Below, piece after piece: positions 1-8,644 of a DNA stretch of 34,103 nucleotides. This DNA is from Sedimenticola sp. (GTDB lineage Bacteria > Pseudomonadota > Gammaproteobacteria > Chromatiales > Chromatiaceae): positions 1-34,103 of the forward strand of contig JAMOMB010000132.1 of the NCBI GenBank assembly GCA_027068795.1, in the 5' to 3' direction. The notes under the pieces were generated by a model, which did no database searches, was not told the origin of the DNA, and saw only the letters and a list, made by a program, of their open reading frames with translations. Numbering within the stretch: the stretch's first letter is position 1; every line of letters starts with the position of its first letter. Made by a program: the position numbers and the translations under genes.

Positions 1-1
1 G

Positions 2-1327
2 AACTTCTACCAGATCCAGACCAAGTTCCGCGACGAGATCCGCCCGCGCTTTGGCGTCATGCGCGCCCGGGAGTTTCTCATGAAGGACGCCTATTCCTTC
101 CATGTGAACCAGGCATCCCTGCAACAGACCTATGATCTGATGCACGCCACCTACAGCCGCATCTTTGAACGCTGCGGCCTGGATTTCCGCCCCGTGGCCG
201 CCGACACCGGCGCCATTGGCGGCAGCGGCTCCCATGAATTCCATGTGCTGGCCGACGCCGGCGAGGACGCCATCGCCTTTTCCACGGAAAGCGACTACGC
301 CGCCAATGTGGAGCTGGCCGAGGCCATCCCCGCCGTCAACGAGCGCCCTGCGCCTGCAAAGGACATGGCGCTGGTGGATACGCCAAACGCTAGAACCATT
401 GTGGAACTGGTGGAGCAATTCGGCCTGCCCATGGAGCAGACGGTGAAGACCCTGGTGGTGGAAGCCGCCGAGGGTGGTCTCATCGCCCTGCTGGTGCGCG
501 GCGACCACGAACTGAACGAGATCAAGGCGGAAAAGCTGCCCCAGGTGGCCTCGCCCCTGCGCTTCGCCACGGAAGAGGAGATCCGCGAGGCCATCGGCGC
601 CGGGCCCGGCTCCCTGGGACCGGTGAACCTGCCCATTCCCGCCATTGCCGACCGCTCCGTGGCCGTGTTGGCGGACTTTTCCGCCGGCGCCAACATGGAC
701 GGCAAGCACTGGTTCGGCATCAACTGGGAGCGGGATGCGCCCCTGCCCGAGGTGGCGGACATCCGCAATGTGGTGGAAGGCGATCCCAGCCCCGACGGCA
801 AGGGCACCCTCACCATCGCCCGGGGCATCGAGGTGGGCCACATCTTCCAGCTGGGCACCAAGTATTCCGAGGCCATGAACGCCACGGTGCTGGACGAGAA
901 CGGCAAGGCCGTGACCATGACCATGGGCTGCTACGGCATCGGCGTGTCCCGTGTCGTTGGCGCCGCCATTGAACAGCACCATGACGACCAGGGCATCATC
1001 TGGCCCCTGAGCATTGCGCCCTTCCAGGTTTCCCTGCTGCCCATGCAGATGAAGAAGTCGGAAAAAGTGCGCAAGGCGGCGGAAACGCTCTATCAGCAAC
1101 TCCTGGCAGGGGGGATCGAAATCCTGTTCGACGACCGCGACCAGCGCCCCGGCATCATGTTCGCCGACCATGAACTCATGGGGATCCCCATGCGCATCGT
1201 GGTGGGTGAGCGCAGCCTGGACAGAGGCGAGGTGGAATTCCGCGCCCGCACAGATAACGACAACACGATGATTCCCCTGGAAGGGATCGTCAACCACATC
1301 AAACAACAAATGGAATCAAACTCATGA
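2..1327 (+). CDS. proS: Prolyl-tRNA synthetase, C-terminal ~441 residues (5' end outside window)
   Basis: The frame is open from the first bases, so the gene starts upstream; bacterial ProS is about 570 residues and roughly 130 are missing. The enzyme charges tRNA-Pro in the cytoplasm. Class II motif 2 is visible ([16 protein letters not shown], visible residues ~14-30). The YbaK/ProX-type editing insertion follows (~105-250), then motif 3 ([17 protein letters not shown]) and a C-terminal anticodon-binding domain ending near [12 protein letters not shown]. The insertion marks this as the bacterial type that clears Ala-tRNA-Pro. The stop codon overlaps the fabA start (ATGA at 1324-1327), so the two are probably translationally coupled. 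No defect is seen in the visible part. Confidence 0.97.
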   Translation, partial: NFYQIQTKFRDEIRPRFGVMRAREFLMKDAYSFHVNQASLQQTYDLMHATYSRIFERCGLDFRPVAADTGAIGGSGSHEFHVLADAGEDAIAFSTESDYAANVELAEAIPAVNERPAPAKDMALVDTPNARTIVELVEQFGLPMEQTVKTLVVEAAEGGLIALLVRGDHELNEIKAEKLPQVASPLRFATEEEIREAIGAGPGSLGPVNLPIPAIADRSVAVLADFSAGANMDGKHWFGINWERDAPLPEVADIRNVVEGDPSPDGKGTLTIARGIEVGHIFQLGTKYSEAMNATVLDENGKAVTMTMGCYGIGVSRVVGAAIEQHHDDQGIIWPLSIAPFQVSLLPMQMKKSEKVRKAAETLYQQLLAGGIEILFDDRDQRPGIMFADHELMGIPMRIVVGERSLDRGEVEFRARTDNDNTMIPLEGIVNHIKQQMESNS

Positions 1328-1839
1328 CCCGAGCCAGCTCCTTCAGCAAAGAAGAACTGATCAAATGCGGCCACGGCGAACTCTTTGGACCTGGCAATGC
1401 CCAGCTCCCCATCGACAAGATGCTGATGATGGACCGCATTACCCATATTGCCGACGAAGGCGGACAGCATGGGAAAGGATTGATCACCGCGGAACTGGAT
1501 ATTCATCCCGATCTGTGGTTCTTCGCCTGCCACTTCCCCGGCGACCCGGTAATGCCCGGCTGCCTGGGTCTGGACGCCATGTGGCAGCTGGTGGGATTTT
1601 ATCTCGGCTGGCTGGGCAATCCCGGGCATGGCCGGGCCCTGGGCGTGGGCGAGGTGAAATTCACCGGGCAAGTCCTTCCCAAAGCCGGGACGGTCAAGTA
1701 TACCATTGATATCAAAAGGGTTATTGCGAGAAAACTGGTGCTGGGCATTGCTGACGGAAAACTGGAGGTAGACGGTCGGGAAATCTACACCGCCAGGGAT
1801 CTGCGTGTGGGCCTGTTCACATCTACCGATGGCTTCTGA
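1324..1839 (+). CDS. fabA: 3-hydroxydecanoyl-ACP dehydratase/isomerase FabA
   Basis: FabA dehydrates 3-hydroxydecanoyl-ACP and isomerises the trans-2 product to cis-3, the branch point of anaerobic unsaturated fatty acid synthesis. The 171-residue length matches E. coli FabA (172). The catalytic pair is in place: His70 in [15 protein letters not shown] and Asp84 in LGLDAMWQ, which is the FabA rather than FabZ pattern. It is a soluble cytoplasmic hot-dog-fold dimer. The usual partner fabB is not adjacent; the gene follows proS with a 4-bp overlap and is followed by an 88-bp gap before cpdA. Confidence 0.96.
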   Translation: MTRASSFSKEELIKCGHGELFGPGNAQLPIDKMLMMDRITHIADEGGQHGKGLITAELDIHPDLWFFACHFPGDPVMPGCLGLDAMWQLVGFYLGWLGNPGHGRALGVGEVKFTGQVLPKAGTVKYTIDIKRVIARKLVLGIADGKLEVDGREIYTARDLRVGLFTSTDGF

Positions 1840-1927
1840 GCAGGAGTTCACATTCTGCCCACCTTGATATGTCAATCATGATTTTTCGGGTATAGGGTAG
1901 GAGTTCCCAACCATGCCTTGAGAAATC

Positions 1928-2731
1928 ATGAACAACCCACGTCAGGGATCAGACCTCCACATACTCCAGGTCAGCGACTGCCATTTGTATGCCGACCCCG
2001 CCGGAACATTACTGGGGTTGAATACCCTGGACGCCTTGCAGCAGGTGTTGTCCAGCGCCTGTGCCCAAACCCCGCCAGACATGGTTGTAGTCACCGGCGA
2101 CCTGGCGCATGATGGCTCGAAGGCAGGCTATCATTCCCTTGCCAAAGCCCTGGCTCGCACTCATTGCCCTGGCGCCGCCATCCCGGGCAATCATGATCAT
2201 GTGCTGAGCATGAAAAATGTGCTGGAAAAGCACCGGATCCCCACTGGCGGAACAATAGACCTGGGAAACTGGCGCCTGATTCTGCTCAACTCCCAGGTGC
2301 CGGGAAAAGAACATGGCCATCTGTCCCGGAACGAGCTGGAAATGCTGGATGACGCCCTGGAAAACGCACCGCCCCATATCCTGATCTTTCTGCATCACCA
2401 ACCCGTGCCTGTGGGCAGTAGCTGGCTGGACAATATCGGCCTGGACAACGGCCAGGAGCTGTTTTCCCGAATCAAGGACAATCTGGCGGTAAAAGGCGTC
2501 GTCTGGGGGCATGTGCATCAGCCCTGGGAAGGCCGGCTGGGGCATTTGCAATTGCTGGCCACGCCCTCCACCTGCATCCAGTTCTCGCCCCGGCAGGATG
2601 CGTTTGGACTGGACGCGCTGCCTCCCGGATGGCGCATGCTTACCCTGGGCAGGAATGGTACGCTGCAATCAGAGGTCCATCATATTCCGCACATGCCCAA
2701 GGGACTGATCGCGGATTCAGCCGGCTACTGA
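1928..2731 (+). CDS. cpdA: 3',5'-cyclic-AMP phosphodiesterase CpdA-like metallophosphoesterase
   Basis: This 267-residue calcineurin-like phosphoesterase has all the metal-binding blocks: DCH (Asp17, His19), GDLAHD (Asp58), GNHD (Asn88-His89), LHHQP (His156-157) and GHVHQ (194-197). Size and motif order match CpdA (E. coli 275 residues), which hydrolyses cAMP to AMP and so tunes CRP signalling. No signal peptide is seen, so it is cytoplasmic. Its last 15 bp overlap the 3' end of the convergent sfsA gene. The exact nucleotide substrate cannot be proven from sequence; a related class III phosphodiesterase role is the alternative. Confidence 0.85.
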   Translation: MNNPRQGSDLHILQVSDCHLYADPAGTLLGLNTLDALQQVLSSACAQTPPDMVVVTGDLAHDGSKAGYHSLAKALARTHCPGAAIPGNHDHVLSMKNVLEKHRIPTGGTIDLGNWRLILLNSQVPGKEHGHLSRNELEMLDDALENAPPHILIFLHHQPVPVGSSWLDNIGLDNGQELFSRIKDNLAVKGVVWGHVHQPWEGRLGHLQLLATPSTCIQFSPRQDAFGLDALPPGWRMLTLGRNGTLQSEVHHIPHMPKGLIADSAGY

Positions 2732-3433
2732 CAAATCCACAGGAACAGCTTCTGCAGCAACAATCCCCCCGGCGGTGTGATGCAAACGCAGCGCAATCAC
2801 CTCCACGCCCTGTTCCACTACCTGGCGCAGCAGCCGGCCGTATTCGGGATCCACATCATCCGCAGGACGGAAGCAGCGGCCTTCCGGTCGGTTCAGGGCA
2901 TACAGGATCACGCCCCGGCAAGCGTTCTTCACTAGCGCCTCGAGATCCTCCAAATGCCTGCTGCCCCGCGCCGAGACCGCATCCGGGAAAGACAGGCAGT
3001 CCTCCTGCAACAGGGTTACGTTTTTCACTTCCACCCATGCATCTGCGCCAGACCCTTGTTGCAGAAAAAAATCCAGGCGGCTGCCACAGCCCGGCAACGG
3101 CGGCGTCGCTTCACGACGGATTCTGGCATAGCCTTCAAGCCCCGGTATCCGCTCCTGGCGCAAGGCTTCTTCTATCACCGGATTGGTGCGCTGGGTGTTG
3201 ACGCCAACCCAACCGTTCCCCATATCCACACGCTCCAGGGTCCAGGCAAGCTTGCGCCGGGGGTTGTCGCTGTGGCTGAGTTGCACGGGCGCGCCCGGCG
3301 CCCAGCAACCGGTCATGCGTCCGGTATTGGGCACATGCGCCACCACCTGCTCGCCGCCATCCAGCTCCACATCCGCTAGAAAACGCTTGTAGCGCGTTAA
3401 AATACGGCCGCTGACCAGTGGTGGCAATTCCAT
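2717..3433 (-). CDS. sfsA: SfsA family protein (sugar fermentation stimulation / nuclease-like)
   Basis: A 238-residue SfsA-family protein; E. coli SfsA is 234. The family hallmark VAHVPNTGRMTGCWAPG is near residues 35-50. The later blocks GSRLDFFLQ, AWVEVKNVTLL and FPDAVSARGSRHLEDL contain the acidic and lysine residues (D-x-F, E-V-K) of the nuclease-like core. The original phenotype was stimulation of maltose genes; the biochemical role remains unclear. I chose the ATG at 3433 because GGAAGTG sits just upstream, although the frame stays open for 26 more codons. It is convergent with and overlaps cpdA by 15 bp. Confidence 0.9.
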   Translation of the reverse strand: MELPPLVSGRILTRYKRFLADVELDGGEQVVAHVPNTGRMTGCWAPGAPVQLSHSDNPRRKLAWTLERVDMGNGWVGVNTQRTNPVIEEALRQERIPGLEGYARIRREATPPLPGCGSRLDFFLQQGSGADAWVEVKNVTLLQEDCLSFPDAVSARGSRHLEDLEALVKNACRGVILYALNRPEGRCFRPADDVDPEYGRLLRQVVEQGVEVIALRLHHTAGGIVAAEAVPVDLSVAG

Positions 3434-3526
3434 GAAAGCACTTCCAAATCTGTAGGTTTTCAGGCAGGATGGGTTGAATCCGAGTCCAGAGTTTAGGGGT
3501 TCAGGCGACAAAAAGGTCAGTACGTT

Positions 3527-4060
3527 ATGAGTTCCCGTAGCAAATCAATACTCTTTTCCGGCATTGCTGCAGGAATGTTACTGCATGGTCTGCATGCGTA
3601 CGCGGAGCGCGCCTATGCCCCCCTGCCCGGCTCCTATCGACCAACCGGGGAATTCCCCGGCCAGGGCAACCAGCAATTTGCGCCTTCCATTCAGGAGAAC
3701 CGCCAGGCAGGCGCGCACCAACCCCGCCCTCCCCAAGGGAGTCAATACCCGCCGACTTTCTATGGCATGCCTGCTTATGCTACCGGAAGCAATTATTTTC
3801 CCTATGGGTATCCAGCCGGCGCCCTGCCCGGGGGTATCGCGCCAGCCTATGGCTCGCCGCCCGGCGTCACGCCAAAGTGGAGCGGCCAGCCCTATCCACC
3901 CGCCCCTCCCGCATACGGCCAGCAGCCCGCCACCCCAGCGCCCCGGCCTTTCGCCAATCCAGCAGAAGCGGAAAATACCTTTATGCAGCGCCCCGACAAT
4001 TCCGGTTTCGGCAGGAACGACAGCCGCTTCCGCCCCCCGGAATTGAAAGGAACACCCTGA
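3527..4060 (+). CDS. Secreted Pro/Gly/Tyr/Gln-rich low-complexity protein of unknown function
   Basis: I do not recognise a family. The 177-residue product begins with a clear Sec signal peptide (KSILFSGIAAGMLLHGLHAYA, probable cleavage before ERAY). The rest is low complexity, rich in Pro, Gly, Tyr and Gln, with recurring PYPPAPPAYGQ-like and YGxPAGA-like stretches and no cysteines in the mature part. That composition suggests an unstructured periplasmic, surface or matrix protein, though this is inference. It is divergent from sfsA (93-bp gap) and convergent with the efflux adaptor gene. Coding is supported by the signal peptide and by its fit between neighbours; an antisense frame exists but shows no features. 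Confidence 0.6.
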   Translation: MSSRSKSILFSGIAAGMLLHGLHAYAERAYAPLPGSYRPTGEFPGQGNQQFAPSIQENRQAGAHQPRPPQGSQYPPTFYGMPAYATGSNYFPYGYPAGALPGGIAPAYGSPPGVTPKWSGQPYPPAPPAYGQQPATPAPRPFANPAEAENTFMQRPDNSGFGRNDSRFRPPELKGTP

Positions 4061-4151
4061 CATTTTTCAGCCGGTGTGAAAGCCCGGGCGCGGCGTATAT
4101 CCCGCAACCATGCGTCCCGTACACGGCCGGAAACGACGCGGCGCACACAGC

Positions 4152-4877
4152 TCATTCCAACCGTACTCTCACAGCCATTCCCGGCTCTGCTTCCTGGCTC
4201 TTCACCCAGGCATCGAGCCGCCAGGAGGACTCTTCCCCCGCCACCGGCCTCAATACGAATCCGGCAGCCTGTCGCCACTGATCCCCGACCAATACCTGAA
4301 CGGCATCAATCCGTGGCCTCTCCGGCAGCAGCAGGGTGAGCTTCAGGGCATCCACGGCGGCGAGCACCAGCAAGGGCTGAATCTCCAGGGCGTTCTGCAA
4401 CGGCTGGCCTTGCCACGCCAGCACCTCCAGTATGCGGCCATCCACGGGGGCGATGACGCGCGAACGCTCCAGGTTCAACTTTGCCTGCACCAGTTCGGCT
4501 GCGGCATCCTGCTTTCTTGCTTCGGCTTCCAGTCTTCCGATGCGGGCTTTTTGCATTTCATGATCTGACAACAGGGTTCGGTCATACAATTCCCTGGCCC
4601 TGTTTTCCTCCCGCAGCGCTTCACCCAGCAGGCTTTCCGCCCGCGCAAGCCTGGACTGCGCCCGCCGCTGTTGCGCCAGAAACTCCCGTTGATCCAGCTG
4701 CAGCAACAACTCTCCCTGCCGGACCATCTGTCCGGGCTGGACACGCACCTCCCCTACAACGCCGGAAACGAGGGTGCCCAGGGCCAGTTGCCTGCCCGGC
4801 TCCAGGTGCGCCCTGTATTCTCCCGCAACCGCCAAGGACATTGCCAGCAGCAGAAACAACAATGTGAAATACCTCAT
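4152..4877 (-). CDS. Periplasmic adaptor (HlyD/RND membrane-fusion family), small
   Basis: A 241-residue membrane-fusion protein with signal peptide (MRYFTLLFLLLAMSLAVAG). A lipoyl/barrel-sandwich half follows (GVVGEVRVQPGQMVRQGELLLQLD, ~37-62), then an alpha-helical hairpin rich in Ala/Arg/Glu/Leu (~63-135), the returning lipoyl half (SRVIAPVDGRILEVLAWQGQPL) and a short beta-barrel region. Such proteins bridge an inner-membrane pump and a TolC channel. At 241 residues it is shorter than usual RND adaptors (~350-400) and lacks a full membrane-proximal domain. It overlaps the tolC-like stop by 4 bp with a strong GGAGG upstream. No pump gene follows. Confidence 0.85.
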   Translation of the reverse strand: MRYFTLLFLLLAMSLAVAGEYRAHLEPGRQLALGTLVSGVVGEVRVQPGQMVRQGELLLQLDQREFLAQQRRAQSRLARAESLLGEALREENRARELYDRTLLSDHEMQKARIGRLEAEARKQDAAAELVQAKLNLERSRVIAPVDGRILEVLAWQGQPLQNALEIQPLLVLAAVDALKLTLLLPERPRIDAVQVLVGDQWRQAAGFVLRPVAGEESSWRLDAWVKSQEAEPGMAVRVRLE

Positions 4878-6169
4878 CCTTCCTGCTCCTCCTGTTGTAA
4901 CAGCTCATCTTGCAGCAACTCACCAGTGAGCATCCTGATTCGCATCTGGTTGATCATCCACTGGTACTGCAGCTTCGCCTTCTCCAGTTTTACCGCCGAG
5001 ATCTGTACCATGGCATCCCCCAGATCCGTGGTGCGTTCCAGGTCATACAAGGCGCGGCTGCGATCAAGATAGAGATCCCGATATTCCTCGCGCACCTGCA
5101 ATTCATCCAGCTTGCGGCGCAGGACATCCTGCTCCAGCCGCAGCTCCAGCACCTGTTGGCGCAATGCAAGCTCCAGCTTTCTTTTCAAGGCCTGGTACTC
5201 CATCAGCTCCGCGCGCGCCCTGGCCGCTTCGGCATTCTCACGACCACCGTTGTATAGCGGCATTTCCAGCACCAAAGCTGCGCGAAACGGGGAGGTAGAA
5301 CCAGTATCCCTGTGATATTGATAGGCGCCGAGCTCGCCCCGGAGCACGGGACCATAGCGTTTTTGCGCTGCAACCAACAGCTGCTCCGCCGCCGCAATGT
5401 GTTTTCGCAGGGATTGCAGCGCAGCATTGTTCCGCAACGCTTTCTCGGCGAGAATTTCCGGCGCCGGCAATGTGACGCCCATGTCCGGCGGGAGCGGAGG
5501 AATCAGCTCGCTGGGAATTTCCTCCGGGCGATTCAGGGCCAGGGCAAGGCGCAGGCGCATGCTGCGCTGCTTCACTTCGGTGGCGGCGCGGCGACTCAAT
5601 GCTTTCTCATACCGGCTCTGGTTTTCCAGCAGCTCGATATCCGACAGCTTCCCCAGCTCATGCCGGTTCCTCAAACTGTTCAGGCGCACATAGGCAATGG
5701 CCAGGGCTTCGTTGTCACGCACATACTCCAGATCCGCAAGGAGCACCTCCAGGAAGGCTTGCAGCACCCGAATCCGCTGCTGCTGCCTTTCACTCAAACC
5801 ATCCCATCGGGCCGCTTCCAGGCTGGAGCGGGCAGATGCCTGTTTGGCTCTGGTATAGCCAAAATCATACAACCGTTTTTCCACCAGCAATCCCAGCCGG
5901 CTGTCATTGTTTTCCTGATAACTCGAAAGCGTCGATGGCTCCAGATATTGCAGGCGGCCTTCCAGCAGAATACGCAAGTCGTCACTGCTTTCCTCGGCCA
6001 GGAGCATCGCTCCCGCACCCGCCTCCCTGGCCCTCGCTTCCTGGATGGAAGGATGATGCGCATCCGCCAGATTCAGCGCCTGGGGCAAAGTCAGCGGCTG
6101 GGGCAAGGGCTCCGCCAGCAATCCGGTGGCGGCAAACAGCAAACCGGACAATATCAGCGTTTTGCCCAT
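4874..6169 (-). CDS. TolC-family outer membrane efflux channel
   Basis: A 431-residue outer-membrane efflux protein (OEP family). A signal peptide (MGKTLILSGLLFAATGLLA) is followed by the typical opening LTLPQALNLADAHHPSIQEA. Two OEP repeats of long amphipathic helices follow, with the second starting around LPAPEILAEKALRNNAALQSLRK. The strand-forming segments GELGAYQYHRD and RAALVLEMPLYNGGRE match the beta-barrel part of TolC homologues. It starts 1 bp after the thioredoxin gene stop and overlaps the adaptor start by 4 bp, so the three are co-translated. The substrate is unknown. Confidence 0.9.
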   Translation of the reverse strand: MGKTLILSGLLFAATGLLAEPLPQPLTLPQALNLADAHHPSIQEARAREAGAGAMLLAEESSDDLRILLEGRLQYLEPSTLSSYQENNDSRLGLLVEKRLYDFGYTRAKQASARSSLEAARWDGLSERQQQRIRVLQAFLEVLLADLEYVRDNEALAIAYVRLNSLRNRHELGKLSDIELLENQSRYEKALSRRAATEVKQRSMRLRLALALNRPEEIPSELIPPLPPDMGVTLPAPEILAEKALRNNAALQSLRKHIAAAEQLLVAAQKRYGPVLRGELGAYQYHRDTGSTSPFRAALVLEMPLYNGGRENAEAARARAELMEYQALKRKLELALRQQVLELRLEQDVLRRKLDELQVREEYRDLYLDRSRALYDLERTTDLGDAMVQISAVKLEKAKLQYQWMINQMRIRMLTGELLQDELLQQEEQEG

Positions 6170-6170
6170 C

Positions 6171-6692
6171 TCAACGCTTGGCGGCCTCCCGCTTGTAGCG
6201 GGTGAAACTGGTGTTCAGGTATTCCTGCTCCACGATGTATTTGCCCAGCAACATGAATTCCTCGCTATCCTTGGTTGCGCCGGTATAACGCCCACCCTTA
6301 ATGGGTTCTCCCTGCAGGTCAAAAAACTGGAACACCGGAGTGGCGCGTACACGAAGCTGCTTGAACGCAAAATCTTTCATCGTGGTGGGCCTGCCCTTGA
6401 AGTCCGTGATCTCTATGCCTCCTTCAATGTCCACGCTGAAGATCAGGAAGTGCTTCTTGTAATAGTCCTGCACTTCCGGCTGATTGAGCACCGTGGTTTT
6501 CATGCGGTGACAAAATGGACATTCCTCCATTTCAAACATGATGAGGATACCCTTCTTTCCCTGTTCACGGGCAGTCTGCAACTCTTCGGTAAAATCACCA
6601 AAGGTCTGGTCAAAAAAATACTGTTCCGCATCCCTGGGGCTGGCGGACGCCCCGACAGACAGCACCAGCAACAATGCCAGCAGTGCTTTCAT
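6171..6692 (-). CDS. Periplasmic thioredoxin-like protein, SoxW type
   Basis: A 173-residue exported thioredoxin-fold protein. A signal peptide (MKALLALLLVLSVGASA) precedes the domain. The redox motif CPFC is at Cys58-Cys61 in FEMEECPFCHRM, and the cis-proline is Pro119 in VRATPVFQFF. This layout matches SoxW-like and DsbD-gamma/thioredoxin_2 proteins, which pass electrons to periplasmic partners; SoxW is tied to thiosulfate oxidation in sulfur oxidisers. It overlaps the upstream TlpA-like gene by 4 bp and has GGAGGAG before its ATG. Which substrate it reduces cannot be read from the sequence. Confidence 0.85.
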   Translation of the reverse strand: MKALLALLLVLSVGASASPRDAEQYFFDQTFGDFTEELQTAREQGKKGILIMFEMEECPFCHRMKTTVLNQPEVQDYYKKHFLIFSVDIEGGIEITDFKGRPTTMKDFAFKQLRVRATPVFQFFDLQGEPIKGGRYTGATKDSEEFMLLGKYIVEQEYLNTSFTRYKREAAKR

Positions 6693-7183
6693 GGGTTTTC
6701 TCCTCCTGCATTCTTATAGTTCGCAATAAAGCTTTCTATGGACTTGCCATCGATAAATCCGATTTGGCGGGCGACCACCTCTCCATCCGGGGTTACCAGA
6801 AAGGTGGTTGGCAAGCCGGGAACCGCGCCCAACACCTCTTCCGGACGACCACCCACCCGCAAAACCGGATAGGAGAGGGAATGCTCCCGCACGAAGGCGC
6901 GCAGCCTGCCCACCTCGATATCCTCCATATTCAGGCCCAACACTAGCGCATCCCTGTCTTTGTGGCTATTGTGGAAAACCTCAAGTTCCGGCAGTTCCTC
7001 CAGACAAGGCGGGCACCAGGTGGCCCAGTAGTTCACCACGACCCATTTGCCCCGGTAATCCGACAGCCTATGCAGCTTTCCATCCAGATCCGGATAGGAA
7101 AAATCCACACCCGAGGCTGCGGTTGCCTGGATATGCATCAGTAGCAACAAGCCAATGATAATATTTTTGTATACCCGCATCAT
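6689..7183 (-). CDS. TlpA/ResA-family thiol:disulfide oxidoreductase
   Basis: A 164-residue TlpA-like periplasmic thioredoxin. An N-terminal hydrophobic anchor or signal (IIIGLLLLMHIQATA) is followed by VDFSYPDLDGKLHRLSDYRGKWVVVNYWATWCPPC. The active site is Cys57-Cys60 and the cis-proline is near residue 125 in GLPTTFLV. Relatives reduce apocytochrome c haem-binding cysteines or copper-site cysteines, so a role in maturing the many c-type cytochromes of this organism is plausible but unproven. It is the first gene of the four-gene minus-strand operon. Two adjacent ATGs (7183 and 7180) are possible starts. Confidence 0.88.
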   Translation of the reverse strand: MMRVYKNIIIGLLLLMHIQATAASGVDFSYPDLDGKLHRLSDYRGKWVVVNYWATWCPPCLEELPELEVFHNSHKDRDALVLGLNMEDIEVGRLRAFVREHSLSYPVLRVGGRPEEVLGAVPGLPTTFLVTPDGEVVARQIGFIDGKSIESFIANYKNAGGENP

Positions 7184-7544
7184 GTTCTTTTAACCTATGA
7201 CAGCGTTTCTGATAAGATTCAGCACATGCAAGCCGCAAAAACAGCGATCCGGCAGCCCCGGCAAAATGCAAATGGCGCTTCGCCACCTGCTTTGGAAAAA
7301 CTGTAACCGCTCCGGCTAGAGGCACAACAGGTGAGCCACCACAACGTGAAGCCGTTCCTTGATTTTCCGTCGTCGTTACCGATAGTCTTGTACATCAAGC
7401 TCTATCCACAACACAAACTACAATTATCGCGGATCTGGGCCCGGGAGGTATTTTGCGCTTACATCCCACACAACCTCACCCATCGCAAGCTCGTTCCATT
7501 ACCACCTTGCCTGAAACAATGAGGCATACTGCAGGAGAAATTTG
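7184..7544. other. Divergent intergenic region, tlpA-like / pstS-like genes
   Basis: About 360 bp separate the two divergent operons. Beyond the candidate promoter above, and a TACAAT at 7419-7424 without a good -35, I see no RNA gene or strong hairpin. Short open frames here (for example around 7331-7522) lack a ribosome binding site and any recognisable composition. Confidence 0.5.
7210..7238 (-). promoter_or_regulatory. Possible sigma-70 promoter of the thioredoxin/efflux operon
   Basis: On the minus strand TTGCGG (7238-7233) and TTATCA (7215-7210) are separated by exactly 17 bp. That would place transcription start about 20 bp before the tlpA-like ATG at 7183. The -10 match is modest, so this is a candidate only. 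Confidence 0.3.
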
Positions 7545-8495
7545 GTGAAAAACAACCTGATCATTGTGTTTGGACTTCTGTTAGCCATTACCGGTGTTCA
7601 AGCCGCTGAAAACCAGACAGACTCGCTCCCGAATATCAACGATGATCCACGCACTTTGCGCTGGGCAGGCTGCGGCATCACCAAGAAAGCCTTCATGAAA
7701 GAGCTGGCTGCGGAATATGAAAAAATCTATGGTGTGCGCTTCATCCTGGAAGGAGGCGGAGCCACCAAAGGCATCCGGCGGGTAAAAGACCGCAGCGTCA
7801 ACATTGGCGGGGCCTGCAGGCCCAAGATTGCGGGCGCCGCAGAGGAACGCTTCGTACGCATGACCCCGGTGGCCTGGGACGCCCTCGTGGTAATGGTGCA
7901 CAAGGACAATCCGGCATCCAATATCAGCCTGAAACAGGTAAAGGATCTCTACGAGGGCAAAATAACCAACTGGAAAGAACTGGGAGGAAATGACGCACCC
8001 ATAGAATTGCTGGTTCGCAAGGGAAAAATATCCGGGGTAGGCAGCACCCTCAGGCAACTTGTATGGGGAAACCCGGATCAGGAGTTCACGGGATCGGCAG
8101 AGTACCCGTCATCCGGGCCACTGGAGAAAGCCATAGAGGAAAACCCCAACGCCATCGGGATTTCCGGCATTTCCAGCGCCAGAAAACGCGACGTCAAGCT
8201 CCTCGCCCTGGAAGGAAAAACACCAGATTATGAAAACATCAAGTCCGGACATTACCTGCTTTACCGGCCCCTCTACGTCACCTACATGATGCGCGACAAC
8301 CCGCATTTGAAAGAAATAAAACGCTTTATCTCCTTTGCGCTCTCCAAAAAAGGCCGGGAAATCATACGCGCCCAGGGGGTCGTGCCCTATCTCGATGCAA
8401 TTGCGCTTACGTCAAAACAAAAAGAGCAGCGCGAAACCGTACGCCAGTTGCAGGAACAAAGAGCCACCAAAGGCGCAGCGACGGGAGCTCCCTAG
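7545..8495 (+). CDS. PstS-like periplasmic substrate-binding protein (orphan)
   Basis: A 316-residue PBP_like_2/PstS-type binding protein with signal peptide (MKNNLIIVFGLLLAITGVQA). The phosphate-binding-type loop EGGGATKGIRRV is followed by VNIGGACRPK, VAWDALVVMVHKDNP, ISLKQVKDLYEGKITNWKELGG and NAIGISGIS, all usual PstS blocks. I prefer the GTG at 7545 over the TTG at 7542 because AGGAG at 7533-7537 gives 7-bp spacing to GTG and only 4 to TTG. No pstCAB permease genes are nearby, so it may serve a remote transporter, sensing, or another oxyanion. The C-terminal ~30 residues are polar and rich in Gln/Arg/Lys. Confidence 0.85.
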   Translation: MKNNLIIVFGLLLAITGVQAAENQTDSLPNINDDPRTLRWAGCGITKKAFMKELAAEYEKIYGVRFILEGGGATKGIRRVKDRSVNIGGACRPKIAGAAEERFVRMTPVAWDALVVMVHKDNPASNISLKQVKDLYEGKITNWKELGGNDAPIELLVRKGKISGVGSTLRQLVWGNPDQEFTGSAEYPSSGPLEKAIEENPNAIGISGISSARKRDVKLLALEGKTPDYENIKSGHYLLYRPLYVTYMMRDNPHLKEIKRFISFALSKKGREIIRAQGVVPYLDAIALTSKQKEQRETVRQLQEQRATKGAATGAP

Positions 8496-8644
8496 CTCGG
8501 ATGCTTCACTCAGGCGTACGAGGGCGGACGCAAGCCGTGACCCGGCTCCACTTTGTACTTTGCTACTATTCCAACAATATCCATGGATAACATGCGCGTA
8601 TCTTTATTTTTCGGTGACTGGGCGAACTATCCGGCTAGCATCTG

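Noticed and set aside
1840-1927. Possible terminator after fabA.
   Set aside because: The ATTTTT stretch is not preceded by a stable stem.
7331-7522. A 63-codon open frame before the PstS-like gene.
   Set aside because: No ribosome site, no family, and it occupies the expected promoter region.
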